The position numbers and the translations under genes are program-made. From Phytopythium helicoides (Eukaryota; Oomycota; Peronosporomycetes; Pythiales; Pythiaceae), in contig JANFNE010000008.1 of assembly GCA_024867545.1 (NCBI GenBank), positions 186,001 to 250,000 of the forward strand: DNA of 64,000 nt, written 5' to 3'. Shown here in pieces: positions 31,280-43,379 of this stretch; the first letter of the stretch is position 1, and the number at the start of each line of letters is the position of its first letter. The notes below the pieces were generated by a model. The model saw only the letters and a list, made by a program, of their open reading frames with translations, was not told the DNA's origin and made no database searches.

Positions 31280-34200
31280 TCACCAGTCCACGGACTGGAA
31301 GCGCTCGAGCGACGCCTGCGCCTCGCCCAGGTCCTTCTGCACCTTGATGCGCTTGTAGAAGATGGGGCAGTCGCGAGACGTGCACAGCACGTCCTGGTGC
31401 AGACTGCCCTGGCAATTCTGGCACTGCGTCCACAGTCGCGCAAACTGGTGCTCGAGCTCATTGACGCCCGCCAGCTGCCGCGTGAACACACGCGCCTCAG
31501 CGTCCGCGTCTGCCGAGCACTGTCGGCACAGCGCGCCAGAGCCGCTCAGCGGCGCCTTGCACCCAAGACACTTGAGCTTCTTGACCGCAAAGTTCATCAT
31601 GCCGCCGCTGTTCTGCTTCAGCGCCGGCTTGGACCGCTTGCGGGTGTGCTCGCCACTTAGCAGCTCCGACTTGACGCGAGTCAGCCCGATGATAGGCTCA
31701 AAGATTCGCTCCAGCGGGTTCTGGAGCTGCTGCTTCATGTAGTAGTCGCAATCAATCGGGATGCTGTGCTCCAGTGCGTATACCGGGTCCTCGGCCTTCT
31801 CGTACAGTGGCGTCGCCTTGCCCTTGTCCACGATCACGTACGCGATTCGCTCACCAAGTGCCGGTGCCGAGCCTGGGTCGCGCTTGCGCATGCGCTCCGC
31901 GAGCTCCGTGTGCGCCTGCTTAACCTTGTAGTCGTCCTGGTCGACCGTCTTCTTGAGCCCCTTGGTGATGACCAACAACGAAATGTCGATGCGGTTCTGA
32001 AGCAGCTCGGAAATGATGTTCTTGGTGTACGAGATTGCGCCGGGCACGTCGCGGTCGATCAACAGCTTCCGCAGACACGCTTCGACCATGCGACGCACGA
32101 GCAGGCAGTTGTCGCGACGGACCGTCTCGAGACCCTTCGAGTCAAGCTTGTCAAACTTTTCCGGCTTTGTCCACAGCAGCCCAGCGTATCGCTTCTTGTT
32201 CATGAGCAAGTAGGGAAAGTAGACTTTCTCGAACTCGAGTTGGATCGGCGCTGGGAAGATGTCGGACACACGACGAGCGGCATCCTCTGCCAACGGCATG
32301 GCATCCTCCACAGTGTCCACGCCGAATTTGACCATGACCGAATCGGTGTCGCCGTACACGACCTGCGCGTCGGCTGCGTAGCCGTTCGCCACCGTGTAGA
32401 CACGCTCGACTTCCTCGCGTGTGCGGAACAGCAGCTGACGACCGTACGCCGTCACACTGGATGCGATGGGGATACATGGTAGCTGCCCCACGTTGGCACC
32501 TGTGAATCCGTACACTGAGTTTGCACTCACCTTGAGGGCAAGCTGACGGCCGTTCTGAACCGCCTTTTCCATCGGGTCGGTCGCGGCATTCATATCCCGC
32601 TTTGCTTGCTTACGTGCAGCCAAGAGCTCTTCGAGAATCAGCGGGAGAATGCCCTTCTTCTTTCCTGCTGTCACGAACACATCGCCGGAAGGAGACTTGT
32701 GGAAGTCAGAAGTCGCCAGCTTGTTTACGTCTGCAGGAGCCACCAACGTCGAATAGCAAATGTTGTACGCCTGCATGATTGACGGGTATAGCGACGCAAA
32801 GTCGAGCGTCGCGATTGGCACCGTGTAGAACGCCTTCATCGGCTCAATCACCGTCGCACCTTCGTAGCCAGCGTCATCATTGTTGTTGGAGCGAGGCAAC
32901 GTCGGGACAACAAGCCCTGCGTTACGGCACTTGCGCAGAAGCATCGAGTACACCTTGATCTGCTGCCCACGCTCAATCAGGTAGTCCAGAGGCACGCCCG
33001 TCACACGAGCCATCTCAATGTAGTTGACGAGGTACGAGAGCTTGTCGAGGAGTCGAAGCGGCAAGTACGCGTCTTTCAGACAGTAGACTGCCAAACGATG
33101 ACGGTCGTCGTCCGTGCCGCGCTGGAGGTCACTGATAATACCGTGCGGGACGTCCTCCTTCTGCTGACCCAGGAACGCAGAACTGACGGCATTTAGCGAG
33201 TACGAGCTCAGCTGCTGGCTGCGCCGCATGATTGGCAGCAAGTCGAACATGCTGCGGCCATGGATCGTCGTTTTGACAGACTCGCTCTTGCCGTATTGCG
33301 CAGAGCTGAAGGTTTTCTTCTCCATGTACGCCGTCCTGTGCCATCGTCGTGATCAAAAATTACCGACTCGAAAAAGGATGGTGGGATGGAGACACGTTAC
33401 GTACGTGTTGGCAAGACGGCCGAGGCAGTTGTAGTTCTGGAGACGCAGCGCCTTGCCACGGTTCAGCAGGTATGGGATGTCGAAGTTGTCGATGTTGTAG
33501 CCCGTCATTATATCGGGATCGACTTCACGCACGAACTGAGCCCACCGCTCGAGCAGCTCCTCCTCGTCCTTACACTCGATCACGTGCGCACCCACGATGG
33601 GTTTGCATGTGCCCAACACGAAGACGTTCCGGATCATGGGAGTGTGCGAGCCTTGCTCTTGCACGACGTTTGCAATCTGGATCACGGGGTCCTGGTAGCA
33701 ATACATCGACAACGAAGAATGTCAGTTCTCACTACGGCATCGATGTCATCGCAGCGCTGTGAAGTCACCTTTTCTGCCTCGGGGAAGTGACCCTTGCGGC
33801 CCATACACTCGATATCGAAGCTCAGGATGCGGAACGGCGCGAGGCGGCCCCACTTGCCCGCCGGTGCGTGGCTGACGAGGCTCGTGTGCACAATATCGAT
33901 CTCGAGCTGGCACAGCGACTGCTTGTTGCTGCCTGTGCGCACCGAGTACGTGCCACGCGGTGCCTCGAGCCACGAGCAGCCGGCGATCTCGTGATCGATC
34001 ATGAACCGCAGCAGGAAGGGAACGTTGCTCTCATACGTCTGGAATGAGCGGTAGTCGCAGCCCGGAGAGTGAGTCCGGCCTCAAGCGCGGCGCGCAGCTT
34101 GGGCACGAACGACGGCATGCTCAGGTAAATCCGCCACAAGCGCAGCGGGCGGTCGAACTGGTAGCCGTAGATGGACATACGGTCCTCGAGTACCTGCACG

Positions 34201-34730
34201 CCGACCACGCGCGACGTGTCGTCTCCGCTGCTGCCGCCGCCGCCCCTTTCCCGCTGCGAGACGGCCGCATCCAGCGCGCGGCGCACGTCCCCGCAGCGAC
34301 TCTCGTCGAAGTTGTCGGGGCAGACGGCATAGAAGTAGGGCAGCACGCCGTGCACGTGCATGAGCACGCTGTGGCCGCCCTCGGTCACGCCGTACAGCCG
34401 GATGATGCCGGCCGCGCCACCGCCACCGTTGAGCCCCGGCAGAGGCGCACCCGCCTTGGGGTTGCGCGCCAGCGGCGGTCCGTCGTACATGTCGATGTCG
34501 ATCCACTGGAACGCCACGTCGGTCGTCTGCGCGTCCACCGCCGGCATGGCGCGGCGCGGCCACGCGCTCGCCTTGGTGGCCGTCGGCGCCATGAGCTCCA
34601 GGTCGTCGGCGAACGAAGAGCCCGAGGCGCCGCCCGCCTTGCCCACCGACAGCCGCGCTCGCTTGCCATCCCCTTCGCGCTCGCGCTCGCTCTCGCGCTC
34701 CTCGGCGCTCTCGCGCTTCACGCCCGCCAT
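31280..34730 (-). CDS. POLD1: DNA polymerase delta catalytic subunit
   Basis: B-family replicative polymerase with 3'-5' proofreading, the main lagging-strand enzyme. Exons 34730-33769, 33691-33405 and 33335-31280 give about 1,100 aa (human 1,107). Exonuclease motifs: RILSFDIECMG (Exo I), TGYNIDNFDIPYL (Exo II), YCLKDAYLPLRLL (Exo III). Polymerase motifs: A DFASLYPSIM, B KVSANSVYGFTGA, C YGDTDSVMV. C-terminal CysA (CLGCKAPLSGSGALCRQC) and CysB (CQNCQGSLHQDVLCTSRDC) are complete; CysB binds a 4Fe-4S cluster. The first exon has a one-base frame break near 34055-34070, next to a GGG run: the frame before it ends RAALEAGLTL and the family's CDYRSFQTYESNVPF follows in the next frame. An intron cannot explain it because no GT lies nearby. 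In an essential gene this suggests an assembly indel. Start is ATG 34730 (MAGVKRES); an in-frame ATG exists at 34820. Confidence 0.93.
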
Positions 34731-35127
34731 CGCCGCCAGGGTTGTCGGTTTCGTTGTGCGAGCTTTCCCGCCAAAAGGCACATTTGGCCGAATACGGGCT
34801 AGAGCACATTTGAATGTCATTTGGCGTAGACATCTCTGATTGGATTATATTAAGCCAATCAGAGATGAGGAATATTGGTAAGTGTTTCACCCAATCACCA
34901 CCAGTGAAAACTATTGTCGGTAACAAAAAAATATAATATTTGTTGTTTTAATATCGATTGTCGGTAGGAAATATTTTATACAATATGACAAATCAGGAAA
35001 CGAACACCGCGTCCAGATGCCTGATGCGCACAAGAACGAAGGACATGATGTCGCTTGGACCTAGTGCCCAAGCGATGGATCGCACTATAGATATATATAT
35101 TTATAATCTGACTCTTCATTCAAGCCA
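34731..35127. promoter_or_regulatory. POLD1 upstream region
   Basis: AT-rich DNA that should contain the POLD1 promoter. A perfect 13-bp inverted repeat (34831-34843 and 34855-34867) carries two CCAAT boxes in opposite orientation; a third CCAAT lies near 34893. CCAAT boxes are typical NF-Y sites in eukaryotic S-phase genes. The link to POLD1 control is inference. Confidence 0.45.
34831..34867. repeat. Perfect 13-bp inverted repeat with paired CCAAT boxes
   Basis: CATCTCTGATTGG, an 11-nt AT-rich loop, then CCAATCAGAGATG. It sits about 100 nt upstream of the POLD1 start codon. Confidence 0.85.
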
Positions 35128-35200
35128 GCTCGCGTGGCCCAATGGATACGGCGCTGCCCTCCTAAGGCAGAGATTGCGGGTTCAAGTCCCGCCGTGAGTA
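35128..35200 (+). tRNA. tRNA-Arg (anticodon CCT)
   Basis: A full cloverleaf without intron: acceptor GCTCGCG/CGTGAGT (with G-U pairs), D arm with GCCCAATGGATACGGC (A box), anticodon stem CTGCC/GGCAG around loop CTCCTAA giving anticodon CCT, which reads AGG arginine codons, and T arm GCGGG-TTCAAGT-CCCGC (B box). The discriminator base is A and CCA is not encoded, as in eukaryotes. Confidence 0.93.
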
Positions 35201-35202
35201 CA

Positions 35203-35211
35203 TTTTCTTTT
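35203..35211 (+). terminator. RNA polymerase III terminator
   Basis: TTTTCTTTT starts two bases after the tRNA discriminator base; T-runs of four or more stop Pol III. Confidence 0.8.
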
Positions 35212-38200
35212 CACAGCATAACGATATGCAAGTCTCATCTCTGCAACCGCTAGCTGCAATTTTCGCACACACACGCACACACACATCTCCAACAACAATA
35301 AATCAACACCCCTGTATCTGCCTTGGTTTTGATTGATACTTCCTTGTTCTCTTAAATGGGCGAAAGGCTTCGAGAGCGTTAACTGATCGCGATCAGAACC
35401 TGGAAAGACGGGAATAGGCTTCACCTTTGGGCAATTTGATAACAAAAAAAAAATTCGTTTCGATACATTTTGAAAATCGGACAATATGAAAGCAGAAATC
35501 GACTTCACAGTTTCGTACCCGAGAGACATAAGAATCTTGCGGCACCTACTACACTTACAACCGCCTTAGATGTTCTCTTTGCCCCGTCTACTCGACCAAT
35601 CTTTCAAAGTGAACGCCTGATTGTTATTATTATATATAGTGGGACTTTGATTTTCAAGATGGAGCAACTCATTGTGACTGACATTATTCGTTTGATTGGC
35701 GATTCCATGAATTGTGCTTAACCTTCCCCATCATGATTTCGTACTAAGACATCTATCCGTGCTCGACATAGTACCAACAGGTGGGACAGACTAAAAGAGG
35801 GCCGAACCAATATGAATTATTGTAGGTTCATTTCGAAATTTCCGAGGTCGGTTGGATGAATCGATCAGACCAGCAATCGAGCAACCTGTGTAAACATATA
35901 TTTTCGAGCCAGAGTCAAAAACCACAGGTATGCATTAAACAAGGTGTTCGTTGGTTTAAAATGTGTGGGTGTGACTGTAGGTGAATCAGTCTAGGTAGAC
36001 AAGGTGAGCCACACTTCGACCACAATAGAGAAAACTGCCATTACAACCAACACAACCATAATACAGAGGAATGCATTTGCTGGTGGCAGTCTGCTCTTCA
36101 TCTGTTACTGAGCTAAAGGCTTTTAGACAGGTTCATTGAGAGAACCATCTTAAGATCAAGGTGAATGGGCGTGCGGGTTCAATTCGCGTTCGGGCTTTTG
36201 AATTGTCGTCCATCGGCATCCTGCTAGTCAGTTATTTATCCACCTGCCGCGAACAAGCGCTCAGCAGTGGTGATAAAACACTACAACGTGAGAAAACCTC
36301 ACAGAATAACCTGAACCACTAACAATCAGTATCTTCGTCCCCACAGTTAGCTCCCAAACACCAGGAAGTACAACCTTCCACTTGTTGACTTCACATCAAA
36401 CCTGGGAGACTTTCACAAAGTCTCCAAGTTGACTCCCAACATGAACAGAATCGTATCTCTTCCTGTTGCAAATATAACGACAAAATTCTTGTGCATTCTC
36501 TGAAAATGTTCATATCCAGCTACCTGTGCTTCAACTGTGTCCTTTATGGATGATTAGGGCTCCTTATAAGCAAAGCAAGTTCCCAATGAACACAACTAGA
36601 CTTCCTCTAGTAAGTTGGTTGTATCTAAAATTGTTTCGTACACTCAAAGGGAGTTGTGGGCTCCAGCCTAAAATCGCCATATCCGTGGAAATCGAATCTC
36701 TTTTCACGTGTGCCCAGCGCGCGATGGAGTCTCGGCGTATCGATACCAGTGAATCTGTATACACGATCCACAGAAATCCGTTGGCACCTCGAAACCCGTA
36801 GATACGGAGCAACCATCAACTACATACGAGACACAGACCCAGCGCCTAGGGTCTACACGTGACCATAGCATTGGCAGGCAATAGGAGGGTAGCAAATGAC
36901 GAGTGACCTCAAATTGACTCTGAAGGTTTCAAGTCCTCCCTCGCCTTTCATTGGTTCTCCGCTTCGTTTCTCGCTCAACCTCAATATTCAAGGGGTCAGT
37001 AAATTTATCAGTTCCACTGTCAGCATACGCTCCAACGCCTTGTTTCCTTCATTCGTGGGGCGTTGCTCATCGAATCCGGAAACAAGGATCACACCCAAGA
37101 CGTCGGACATATAGCGCGAAGACTGCTTTTTGACATCGAGGTAGCTCCTCCGCAGGTGAGCACACACGGTGCGCGGAAGTGAATTGCCGTGACTTATCTC
37201 GCTTCAGCGCAGGTACCTTATTCAAGCAGATAGATCCTCGTGGCTTACAGGTCGAAGAGCAACTTGTTCGTGAGGGAGGGTGGTGGGTCGCTCGTGCATG
37301 ATCCATCGCACAGCACAACTAGCAGCGAGTACTACCAACTTGAGTCCGTCTCCACTCTTTCAGCGGTCAAGACGGATCACCTAACTACACTCAGAATAAC
37401 CGACAGCGACTCGACTTTGATTGCAGATAATGAAGAAGAGGGGCCGACGATGACTCACATGGATATCATCACCCTTTCTGCGACTAACGACCTGACTCTT
37501 GAGATCGCGTGTGATCGTGTTGCGGACCAAGCTTCGACGAGTTGTGCTGCCATCCGATCAACCACTACCGCTGCTGCAGCTTCTGTACTGGTTCCTGCCG
37601 TCCAAGCGACGACCACCCAGCCGGCTCTCTGCGTCCTCATTACGACAGCAGAGGCCGACACATCCAGCCATGATCTTCTCAGTTCATGTGACGTTCTCTT
37701 TACAACGTTGAGAGCATATCCTTGGTCACGACTAGAGGCAGACGACGATGACAAATACGACGACGAAAACAGCGATAGCAAGGCTCAAGACGATGTCAGC
37801 AGCAGTCGCAGGCGTGATTCCACCGACCCTGAGCGAGCAGCACAACAAGCACTTCGCGATCCTGAGCGTATCTCGGACCACTAACGCAGTGACGAATGCC
37901 AGAGCTCTCCATGCACAACCATTACGGCATTGGGATACGAGAACAAGCGTCGTGTAGCCACCGTGTATCTGAGTCGGTTGACTGGGTATTGTAGTGCCAC
38001 GCCGATCGCCAAGCGTACTCTCCCGACACAAGCCGAGCGCTTTGTACCGGCCCTTGCTGAGATCTTAGAGAAAGGCGCTGCGGATAACATCCTGGCTCGC
38101 CGCCGTGTCATGCCGACAAGTACCTATGCTTCTGTCGACTGCGCGGAGGCGCGCGGCTTCAATCGCCTTTACCTACTCAATGTGGGAATTTGGGCACGTT

Positions 38201-38290
38201 GCGGTGCTGGGAGCACCCAAGAGTGACGGCCACTCAGTGTCCTCGGTAACATCGCTGATTCGCGATTGATGTTTACAGCTGTACAATTGT
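35212..38290. other. AT-rich region without recognised genes (3.1 kb)
   Basis: Contains a (CA)n microsatellite at about 35264-35287 and many stops in all frames up to 37.2 kb. A 214-codon frame at 37240-37884 (+) lacks a proper ATG and is Thr/Ser/Asp-rich, and another runs at 37930-38226 (+); I recognise neither. They could be the eroded 5' part of the hAT element that follows. Confidence 0.45.
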
Positions 38291-39800
38291 GACTTATGTC
38301 CATGGCCAAGTATACTGTGTCTGGCACGACGGCTTCAGCACGTAAAGTGTCAATCTACTTTGACGGCTCAGTTCAGTCTGACTGCAGCATGCATCTGCTC
38401 AACTTGTGCATCTCCTATGGGCTTGGCATGAAGGAAAACACAAGAATGCGTGAAATTTTCAGTGCGCAACGTGATCATGTCATCAAGGAAACTGTTGTTG
38501 TGACATCTGGGGGTCCATCGCCGGAAGTGAGACTTGTGGTCCTGAAGCCTAGAGCTCTAAAATACCACTTCTCGTCTCTTGAGCGCATCGACAAACTGCT
38601 CTCTATTCAGCGTGAGTGATATCCACCTCAATGACGACCCATCAATGATGTCAATGTACGAGTGGGGTTGACGTGCAAGCGTATGCTTCGGTCGACGTTG
38701 AACTTTCACGCCTATAAAGCATACTTCAGCGCTGCAGCACCAGGGAATGTGTTCGACTCTATAACTACCGATGAGTGTAAACTGATCGCAGAGCTTGAAG
38801 CGGTCATGTATCCACTCACCGCACATGTCATCACGGAGGACCAAAAAGATCTGATGGTTCATCATCGTATAAGCTCTACTTTCGTCAGGCCGCTAAAACC
38901 AAGCTGACAAGCGGAAATTTCAAGTGCTGTAACTTCGGTCGGCCATCTTTCAATACTGCGGGAGCAAGGGTTTGGCGAGAAAGACGACCAGCCACGTCAT
39001 TTTCGGAGTGTGGACAGCGATATGTCAAGCGCACACTTCAACTACTCCGAGTTTGATTTCCTGCCCTTAACTCAGATGCAGTCTTTACTCTATTGCTCGA
39101 TCCGAGGACAAAAGATTGCGCGCATGGAATTTTATCCATTACATTCGGGGCCACCCAAGCGGCTGCGATGATTACTGAGGCTGCAGCTAAGTTGAAGCAA
39201 GAACATTTTCGCGTCTCGAAGTTACAGCACGACAAGGCGGCACAACCAGAGTCTCCCGAGGTTGAGTTCAATGCCATTTCTCCACTTGATGAGTCTGTTC
39301 TTCCATTTGATGAGTCTTTCGTGTTTGGTGCCCCAGTTCCATTTAAAATGAAGAGAACCATTGAAGAGACAAGATTGCGAGAAGATTTAGTTGCTGCTGT
39401 GGAACGATGGCTTACGCATGAGGAACTTTGGGTTAACGTTGCCCACAGTCAATTAGAAAACGTTGAGAATCTCTGTGCGCTCTCTAGAAAGCTTTGGGTT
39501 ACGCGACTAGATAAAGGAGGGCGAGTTCGACAAGCTTACAGTCTCTCTCATATCGATATCTTTCAGTGGTTCCGTGAAGTCGGCACTTTCAAGTTTCCGT
39601 TAGTATCTCTATTGCCAAAGTTGTGACTTGGGAAGGTGAACTCGACGGCATTCCAGGAGCGCTTTTTTTTCAACAGGCGCTATTGTGATGACTGATCTTC
39701 GAACATCTACGGACGGCTCAAGGGCAGAAAAGCAGATTCTCATGTGGCACAACCACAATGAAGGGACAACGCAGATAGGAGTTGCAAATATCACCATGTA
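38290..39800 (+). pseudogene. Degenerate hAT-family transposase
   Basis: Transposase-like sequence spread over three frames with stops: 38296-38619 (VSIYFDGSVQSDCSMHLLNL, ALKYHFSSLERIDKLLSIQR), 38662-38907 (LIAELEAVMYPLTAHVI) and 39093-39626 (LDPRTKDCAHGILS, FQWFREVGTFKFPLVSLLP). It ends with pieces of the hAT C-terminal dimerisation region at about 39640-39780 (STAFQERFF, then in another frame VMTDLRTSTDGSRAEKQIL). LLDPRTK-, W(F)RE...FP- and T(S)AFQER-like motifs in this order are characteristic of hAT elements. The frame is broken many times, so it cannot make a transposase. I did not find clear terminal inverted repeats. Confidence 0.65.
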
Positions 39801-40119
39801 GGCGCGCTCACAAAGTAGTAGATCTTATTCGATGATATCAACTCCTGGCATTAGCACGATATGAGTAATGACTTAGAGATAGTACCGCAAAAGTCGGAGA
39901 GACCCAAGCACCGGATAAATCCGGCCACCGTCGATTCACTATGGAAATTATTTTATCCAAGCACAAGAAAACTTTGATATTAAAATCTCAAATGTGGGTG
40001 GCAGCATCTATTGGATCGACACATTGGCTGCTGGACCTTGAGGGATGAATGGACCAGCCTAGCGGAAGGCATTTACGACAGTGCGTGGTGTCCTCCTGAT
40101 ATCCTCAATCGCAAATCGC

Positions 40120-41290
40120 AGCCATCACCCTATCAAACATAGCGCGCCGGCGAGCCGTTGCTGTCTGCGGAAATCCGGTTTCGATGCACTCCATCGCGTA
40201 CGGCACCCGCATCTTTTGTTTGAATGGAGCCATGAAGCCGACATCCAAAGGTCGAACAACACCGGTACAGCCACAGGTACAAATATTGGAACTGTCCCGA
40301 GGTCAGCAAGAGCGGCAACGACCGCTGCACACTTGTGTACTTTAAGACTATCAAAAATCAAAATGCATGGCTAAATCACTACGTACTTCCATCATTTGTC
40401 GATCCACTCGAGGATTACGAGCTCGTTGAACCATGCGCGCTCTTGCACCAAGAATGTGGCCACGCTGTCGTCAGCCAAGCGAGAGATCTCATGTCTCCAC
40501 ATCACCTCCTTGCTGGGCCTTGAGTACGAAGTGGGGTAGATGTACTTGTCCATCGGGGCTCACAGTGGCTGCAATCGTGCACCGGTAGCTTGAACCTTGT
40601 CCCGTGATTGATGGCACCACTGTCGCCCCAACAAAATCCACCGTAGTGTTGGCACCCGCATTATGGAACACAGAGGTCTGGTCCACGTTAAATAGTGCAG
40701 TAGGACACGGAAAACGTGTAACGGGGCAAATAAAGTGGACTACAAGGAGGTCCACGACCTCTTGCACGAATGTGAGATTCTTCTCCGCCAACTCTGCGAT
40801 CCCTGTGTGACCTGAGTGAGTGATTCGTCGAATCGTAAGCCCTCGGCGTCGCATGAAACGGTTGCACAACGACTTGAGCGCATCGGAGGAGCAGCCATCC
40901 ACGAATTCGGGCAACAATTCCCTCAACGCCGCGATGCTGATGTCACGGGAAACCATTAGATTGTTACGGCGCAAGTCCTTGACGTTGAGCACCAGCGCGT
41001 CCTCCACCTCTGCAGTCGGCGACCTGCGACAGCTGCCGTCAAGCATTAGCTTCCGGGCTCGGGGCGGGCACTCCTCCTCCGCCGCCGCATCAACTAGCTT
41101 CTGCTTCTTGGCGATCCAGTCTTGCAGCGTGCCCCGCTTGACTCCGTCCGCCCGGCAGAACTCGCGCAGTGGGACGCCGAGAGGCGCAGAGTACGTTCAA
41201 GAGGCATGTATTGCAGGGTTTGAATGTGACTACTGCGACGACTGACTGTGACGACGCTTATTCATGTCGGGTGGTAAGGCTAGGACAGCT
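40120..41290 (-). pseudogene. Degenerate pogo/Tigger-like (Tc1-mariner superfamily) transposase
   Basis: Read on the minus strand: an N-terminal helix-turn-helix region (REFCRADGVKRGTLQDWIAK at about 41175-41115), then frame 41046-40489 with DALVLNVKDLRR, FMRRRGLTIRRITHSGHTG and the start of the DDE domain (FNVDQTSVF, GSSYRCTIAATVSPDGQ). Further pieces follow in other frames (VQERAWFNELVILEWIDKWW, then ILIFDSLKVHKCAAVVAAL, and a region matching the VPxxxTxxxQPxDV end). CENP-B/Tc5-type HTH followed by a DDE domain with NxDQT and FDSxxxH is typical of pogo/Tigger transposases. Several stops and frame changes make it inactive. Confidence 0.7.
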
Positions 41291-43320
41291 AGGTCTGGCG
41301 CTTCTTCGGCGGTGTGGCTGTCAGAGGCTTCGTCGCTCCATTTGTCTTTGTCCTCATCGTAACCCGCTTCTTGATTTTGGTTCCCCCCCCCCCTAGTCCT
41401 CGCAAACGTCCTCCTCGTCGCTACCCTCCTTGATGGACCTCAAACGCACTGGAAAAAGCTTTGGTGAGGCAGGTGAGATTTTTGCCCATCGTTTCTATCC
41501 GTGTCATGTGTCAGGCGAGCTCAAAACGAGGATTTCTTGGTCCTCATTTTACTGAAGAGGTGAAGGAGCTACATTTTCTGCGCTTTGGGTCATGAATAAG
41601 GGGAGTTCAATAGGGGCGACCTCGTAGCCATCGCAGATGGCCTCATTCCACCTCACCATTGTTGTGTGTCCGTGTCATTGTCCTCGTACCTTCTCGGGTA
41701 TCTCCAGTGCAGAATGTACATACTATACATCTAAACGGAGGACACTCACGTTACTTTTTGGCGAGGTGATCGCCTCAAACTTGAGAGTCCAGCCCCTAAC
41801 GTGCTCGAGACCGACTTTGGAAGGAGAGGGTCTATAGACGGTTGGAGCCGGTGTGCAGGCTCTTAATCCTGGTGTGGTAGAATAAGGTAAAAACCATTGC
41901 GATAGGCGATCGTTTTTCCGAAATTGAATAGAGAGAGCGCTCTGACTGGGGATATTTGTAAAAGAGTGGCTCTGGATACCATTGACATGATGGGAGCAAT
42001 GAACAACCCCAGCTGGTCATGAGCAACCATAGGTCTTTGTTTTGATTCCTAGATTCTGCACATAGGTCCTCGGTTTGCTTCCCTATCTTTGATGCCATAA
42101 ATGAGATACGTTGGCAAACAGCCAAGGCGCAGAGATGACTAGCAACGTGGAAGACATGGCGGTAGAGCCCACGACATCGAGTGCGAGACCTTAGCTTAGG
42201 TACCAAGCTCCAATCTCCGGTTCTATTGACACGTCTTAGCTTCGACGCCCAGATAATCATCCCCATGCACTACACTACCGCTATCAAGCGCCGACGAAGT
42301 GCAACAAGCTACAGGCATCCATTGGCGCCGCCCGATCTTATATCCGAGGCTTGGATCTTAGATCCTCGACGCTAAATCTAAATTCACTGGCCTATCTTAG
42401 ATTTTGAGCTCGGATCTCAGCCACCACTTGCAAGCCAATGAAAATCGACGGTAGATTGTTAAAGTGATCGTCCGTTTGGTCGACCAACCTCGTATAGGGG
42501 AGGATTTAGAAGCCATTTATCTTCCATATCATATCATACAGTGGATAATTAACTTCATATTTCACTTATACGACACAAATCGTGACCAATAGTAACCTGA
42601 CAGCGAAACAAGCGCAACTAACATCTCAGTCCCATTACCAGTAAGAGATAATATGAAACCTGGACGACCATCTCCCAGCTTGTTGCAGTGCTTTACTTCC
42701 TAGGAACATACCCGTGGCAACTACGTGTAGCCTGTGTCTCTTTCGTCAGCATCCATACGTGCACGGTCTTAAATACGCCTTGTTCACAACGAGGGTCCGA
42801 CAATCACACATGGATCCTCAGTAATTCTGACGAATACTCGGGAATGGGTGTGAGTGTCAGCTTCTGGACCGATTACTCAACTCAAGCCGGGACATCCTCA
42901 CACACAGCAGGTACACAGATGTATTACACAGATGTATTATACAGATGTATTGTGAGTTCCGATCAAATTTGCTGAGCCTGGCCCTTAATGAAATCGCCCC
43001 CTCCCTAAATCGATCAACCAATGGCTGAAATACTGTGCACACACACCGCACTTTTTCGAATTCTCGTTGCCATCCTCAAGTCCACCGCTCCGCGTTACTA
43101 CAGTATATAGTTTGACGCCCAAGAAACCTCTGGGTTGGTCACTACACGGACAAGTATCAAGCAGAGCACCACGTTTAGATCTGGTTGGAATGTTGCTGCT
43201 ACGCCCTTTTCCGCGTGGTTTCACCGAGTATGATAGCTATAACCAGAGCATTCATCAGTGAGCCGCAGCTTTAGGAAGCCAGCATCTCGTGGTGATCATT
43301 ATCGCACCGCTTAGTACAAG
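41291..43320. other. Intergenic, repeat-derived DNA without recognised genes (2 kb)
   Basis: Short open frames only. Has a run of nine or more C near 41387-41395, a GATC(T)TA-rich stretch at 42330-42420 and three near copies of ACAGATGTATTAT at about 42913-42951. No transposase or gene recognised. Confidence 0.45.
42911..42951. repeat. Three short tandem copies of ACAGATGTATT(A)
   Basis: Three adjacent copies of about 14 bp, ending at TGTATTGTGAG. A local duplication. Confidence 0.7.
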
Positions 43321-43379
43321 ACGTGACATGGGTAGGAGCGTTACTCATTTCACTTCCCTTGCGAGACTCTAGCACGCCT

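Noticed and set aside
37240..37884. 214-codon plus-strand frame
   Set aside because: No convincing ATG, no recognised domain, lies in repeat-derived DNA. Left as unassigned and not called a gene.
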